This document shows positions 63,202-64,000 of a stretch of 64,000 nucleotides of DNA, piece by piece. The notes beneath the pieces were generated by a model that saw only the letters and a program-made list of their open reading frames with translations, was not told where the DNA came from and made no database searches. The stretch's first letter is position 1. Every line of letters starts with the position of its first letter. A program made the translations under genes and the position numbers. This DNA is from DATHXC01 sp035459965 (GTDB lineage: Bacteria > Pseudomonadota > Gammaproteobacteria > Burkholderiales > Methylophilaceae), in assembly GCA_035459965.1 (NCBI GenBank), contig DATHXC010000007.1, positions 62,001-126,000 of the forward strand, given 5' to 3'.

Positions 63202-64000
63202 ATGATTAATCTGCTCAATCTCAATCAAGCCCAGCTCGCAGACTACTTTGTGAGCCTGGGTGAAAAGCCTTTCCGCGCCAAGCAATTGATGCGCTGGATG
63301 CATCATTTCGGGGTGATTGATTTTGAGCAGATGACGGATATCGCAAAAGTCTTGCGTGAAAAGCTGGTACAGCAGGCGATTATCATGCCGCCTGTGGTGC
63401 AGCTAGAGCAAATCTCAGAAGATGGCACCCGTAAATGGCTGGTAGATTCTGGCAACGGTAACGGCGTAGAAACAGTGTTTATCCCCGAAGATGAGCGTGG
63501 CACATTGTGTATATCTTCACAGGTGGGTTGCGCGCTGGAATGTACATTTTGCTCAACTGGACGCCAGGGGTTCAATCGGAACCTGACAGTATCTGAAATC
63601 ATTGGCCAGTTGTGGCTGGCTAATCATTCTTTACGGCAAGATCCCGATTATGGCTTGTTATCGAAAGATGACCGGATAATCAGCAACGTCGTGATGATGG
63701 GAATGGGTGAGCCGCTGGCTAACTATGACAATGTAGTTACTGCCATGCAAATCATGCTGGACGATTCGGCCTATGGCCTGAGTCGCCGCCGTGTGACGCT
63801 CTCAACCAGTGGCATGGTGCCAGCCATGGACAGGCTCAAGGAAGATTGTCCGGTAGCGCTGGCCGTATCGTTACATGCACCTAATGACAAGCTACGAGAC
63901 GAGATTGTACCCATCAACAAGAAGTATCCACTCAAAGAACTGATGGCAGCATGCCAGCGCTACTTGGTTAAAGCGCCGCGCGATTTTGTTACCTTTGAGT
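63202..64000 (+). CDS. rlmN: 23S rRNA / tRNA adenine-C2 methyltransferase RlmN, 5' part
   Basis: A radical SAM enzyme that methylates C2 of A2503 in 23S rRNA and A37 in some tRNAs. 266 codons are present before the right edge, out of about 365-380. The N-terminal helical domain is followed by CALECTFC, the CX3CX2C cluster motif, then MGMGEPLANYDNV and RRVTLSTSGMVP. ATG 63202 follows ndk closely. Confidence 0.96.
   Translation, partial: MINLLNLNQAQLADYFVSLGEKPFRAKQLMRWMHHFGVIDFEQMTDIAKVLREKLVQQAIIMPPVVQLEQISEDGTRKWLVDSGNGNGVETVFIPEDERGTLCISSQVGCALECTFCSTGRQGFNRNLTVSEIIGQLWLANHSLRQDPDYGLLSKDDRIISNVVMMGMGEPLANYDNVVTAMQIMLDDSAYGLSRRRVTLSTSGMVPAMDRLKEDCPVALAVSLHAPNDKLRDEIVPINKKYPLKELMAACQRYLVKAPRDFVTFE

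Overview
The window looks like chromosome of a betaproteobacterium, most likely a methylotroph of the Methylophilaceae (Methylotenera/Methylophilus type). This is an inference from gene order and protein character; no marker such as 16S rRNA is present. Both edges cut through genes (dnaE on the left, rlmN on the right), and no phage, IS element or CRISPR array was seen.

Layout. 1-24.9 kb is housekeeping: dnaE(3' end)-accA-tilS, tesA divergent from a YbbA/YbbP-type ABC exporter, a TonB-dependent receptor followed by an orphan sigma-54 response regulator, purT, a truncated haemoglobin, two tandem RhlE helicases, typA, a dienelactone hydrolase, rmuC, moaD-moaE, a Lon-family protease and hslR. 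25-54 kb is one long plus-strand surface-polysaccharide locus. It opens with a MarR-type EPS regulator and gmd-fcl (GDP-L-fucose), then a PglK/MsbA-like ABC flippase. Next comes a nonulosonic-acid-like block: dehydratase, nucleotidyltransferase, SDR reductase, radical SAM, acetyltransferase, NeuB/SpsE, SpsF, SpsG, WbqC and PIG-L. Then follow about eight glycosyltransferases and several methyl- and acyltransferases, and the locus closes with a WbpV-WbpL-WbpM-like trio that would make and load the first sugar. 54-58.3 kb holds hpt, yaeQ, an S4 protein, a possible small insertion (membrane peptide plus REC-REC-histidine kinase) and tRNA-Leu(CAG). 58.3-64 kb is core again: rnr, rlmB, an intergenic sRNA candidate, a PepSY protein, ndk and rlmN.

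The most interesting finding is a putative sigma-54 regulon. Two intergenic regions 54 kb apart carry the same inverted-repeat architecture, built from the half-site TGGYTGTA/TACARCCA. In each case it lies about 70-90 bp upstream of a sequence resembling a -24/-12 promoter (TGGCAT-N5-TTGT before the TonB receptor; AGGCAT-N5-TTGCT on the minus strand at 61.75 kb). The second promoter would fire a roughly 174-nt transcript with no credible ORF. That transcript folds into a long hairpin starting at its predicted first base and ends in a good intrinsic terminator. The obvious candidate activator is the NtrC-class protein encoded directly after the TonB receptor. This reads as an undescribed activator / receptor / sigma-54-dependent sRNA circuit. 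It is drawn from sequence pattern only and has not been tested.

The polysaccharide locus is also unusual. It has a dehydratase, NeuB, SpsF and SpsG but no aminotransferase, and it has a radical SAM enzyme in the middle of that block. No Wzy polymerase was recognised, and the exporter is an ABC flippase.
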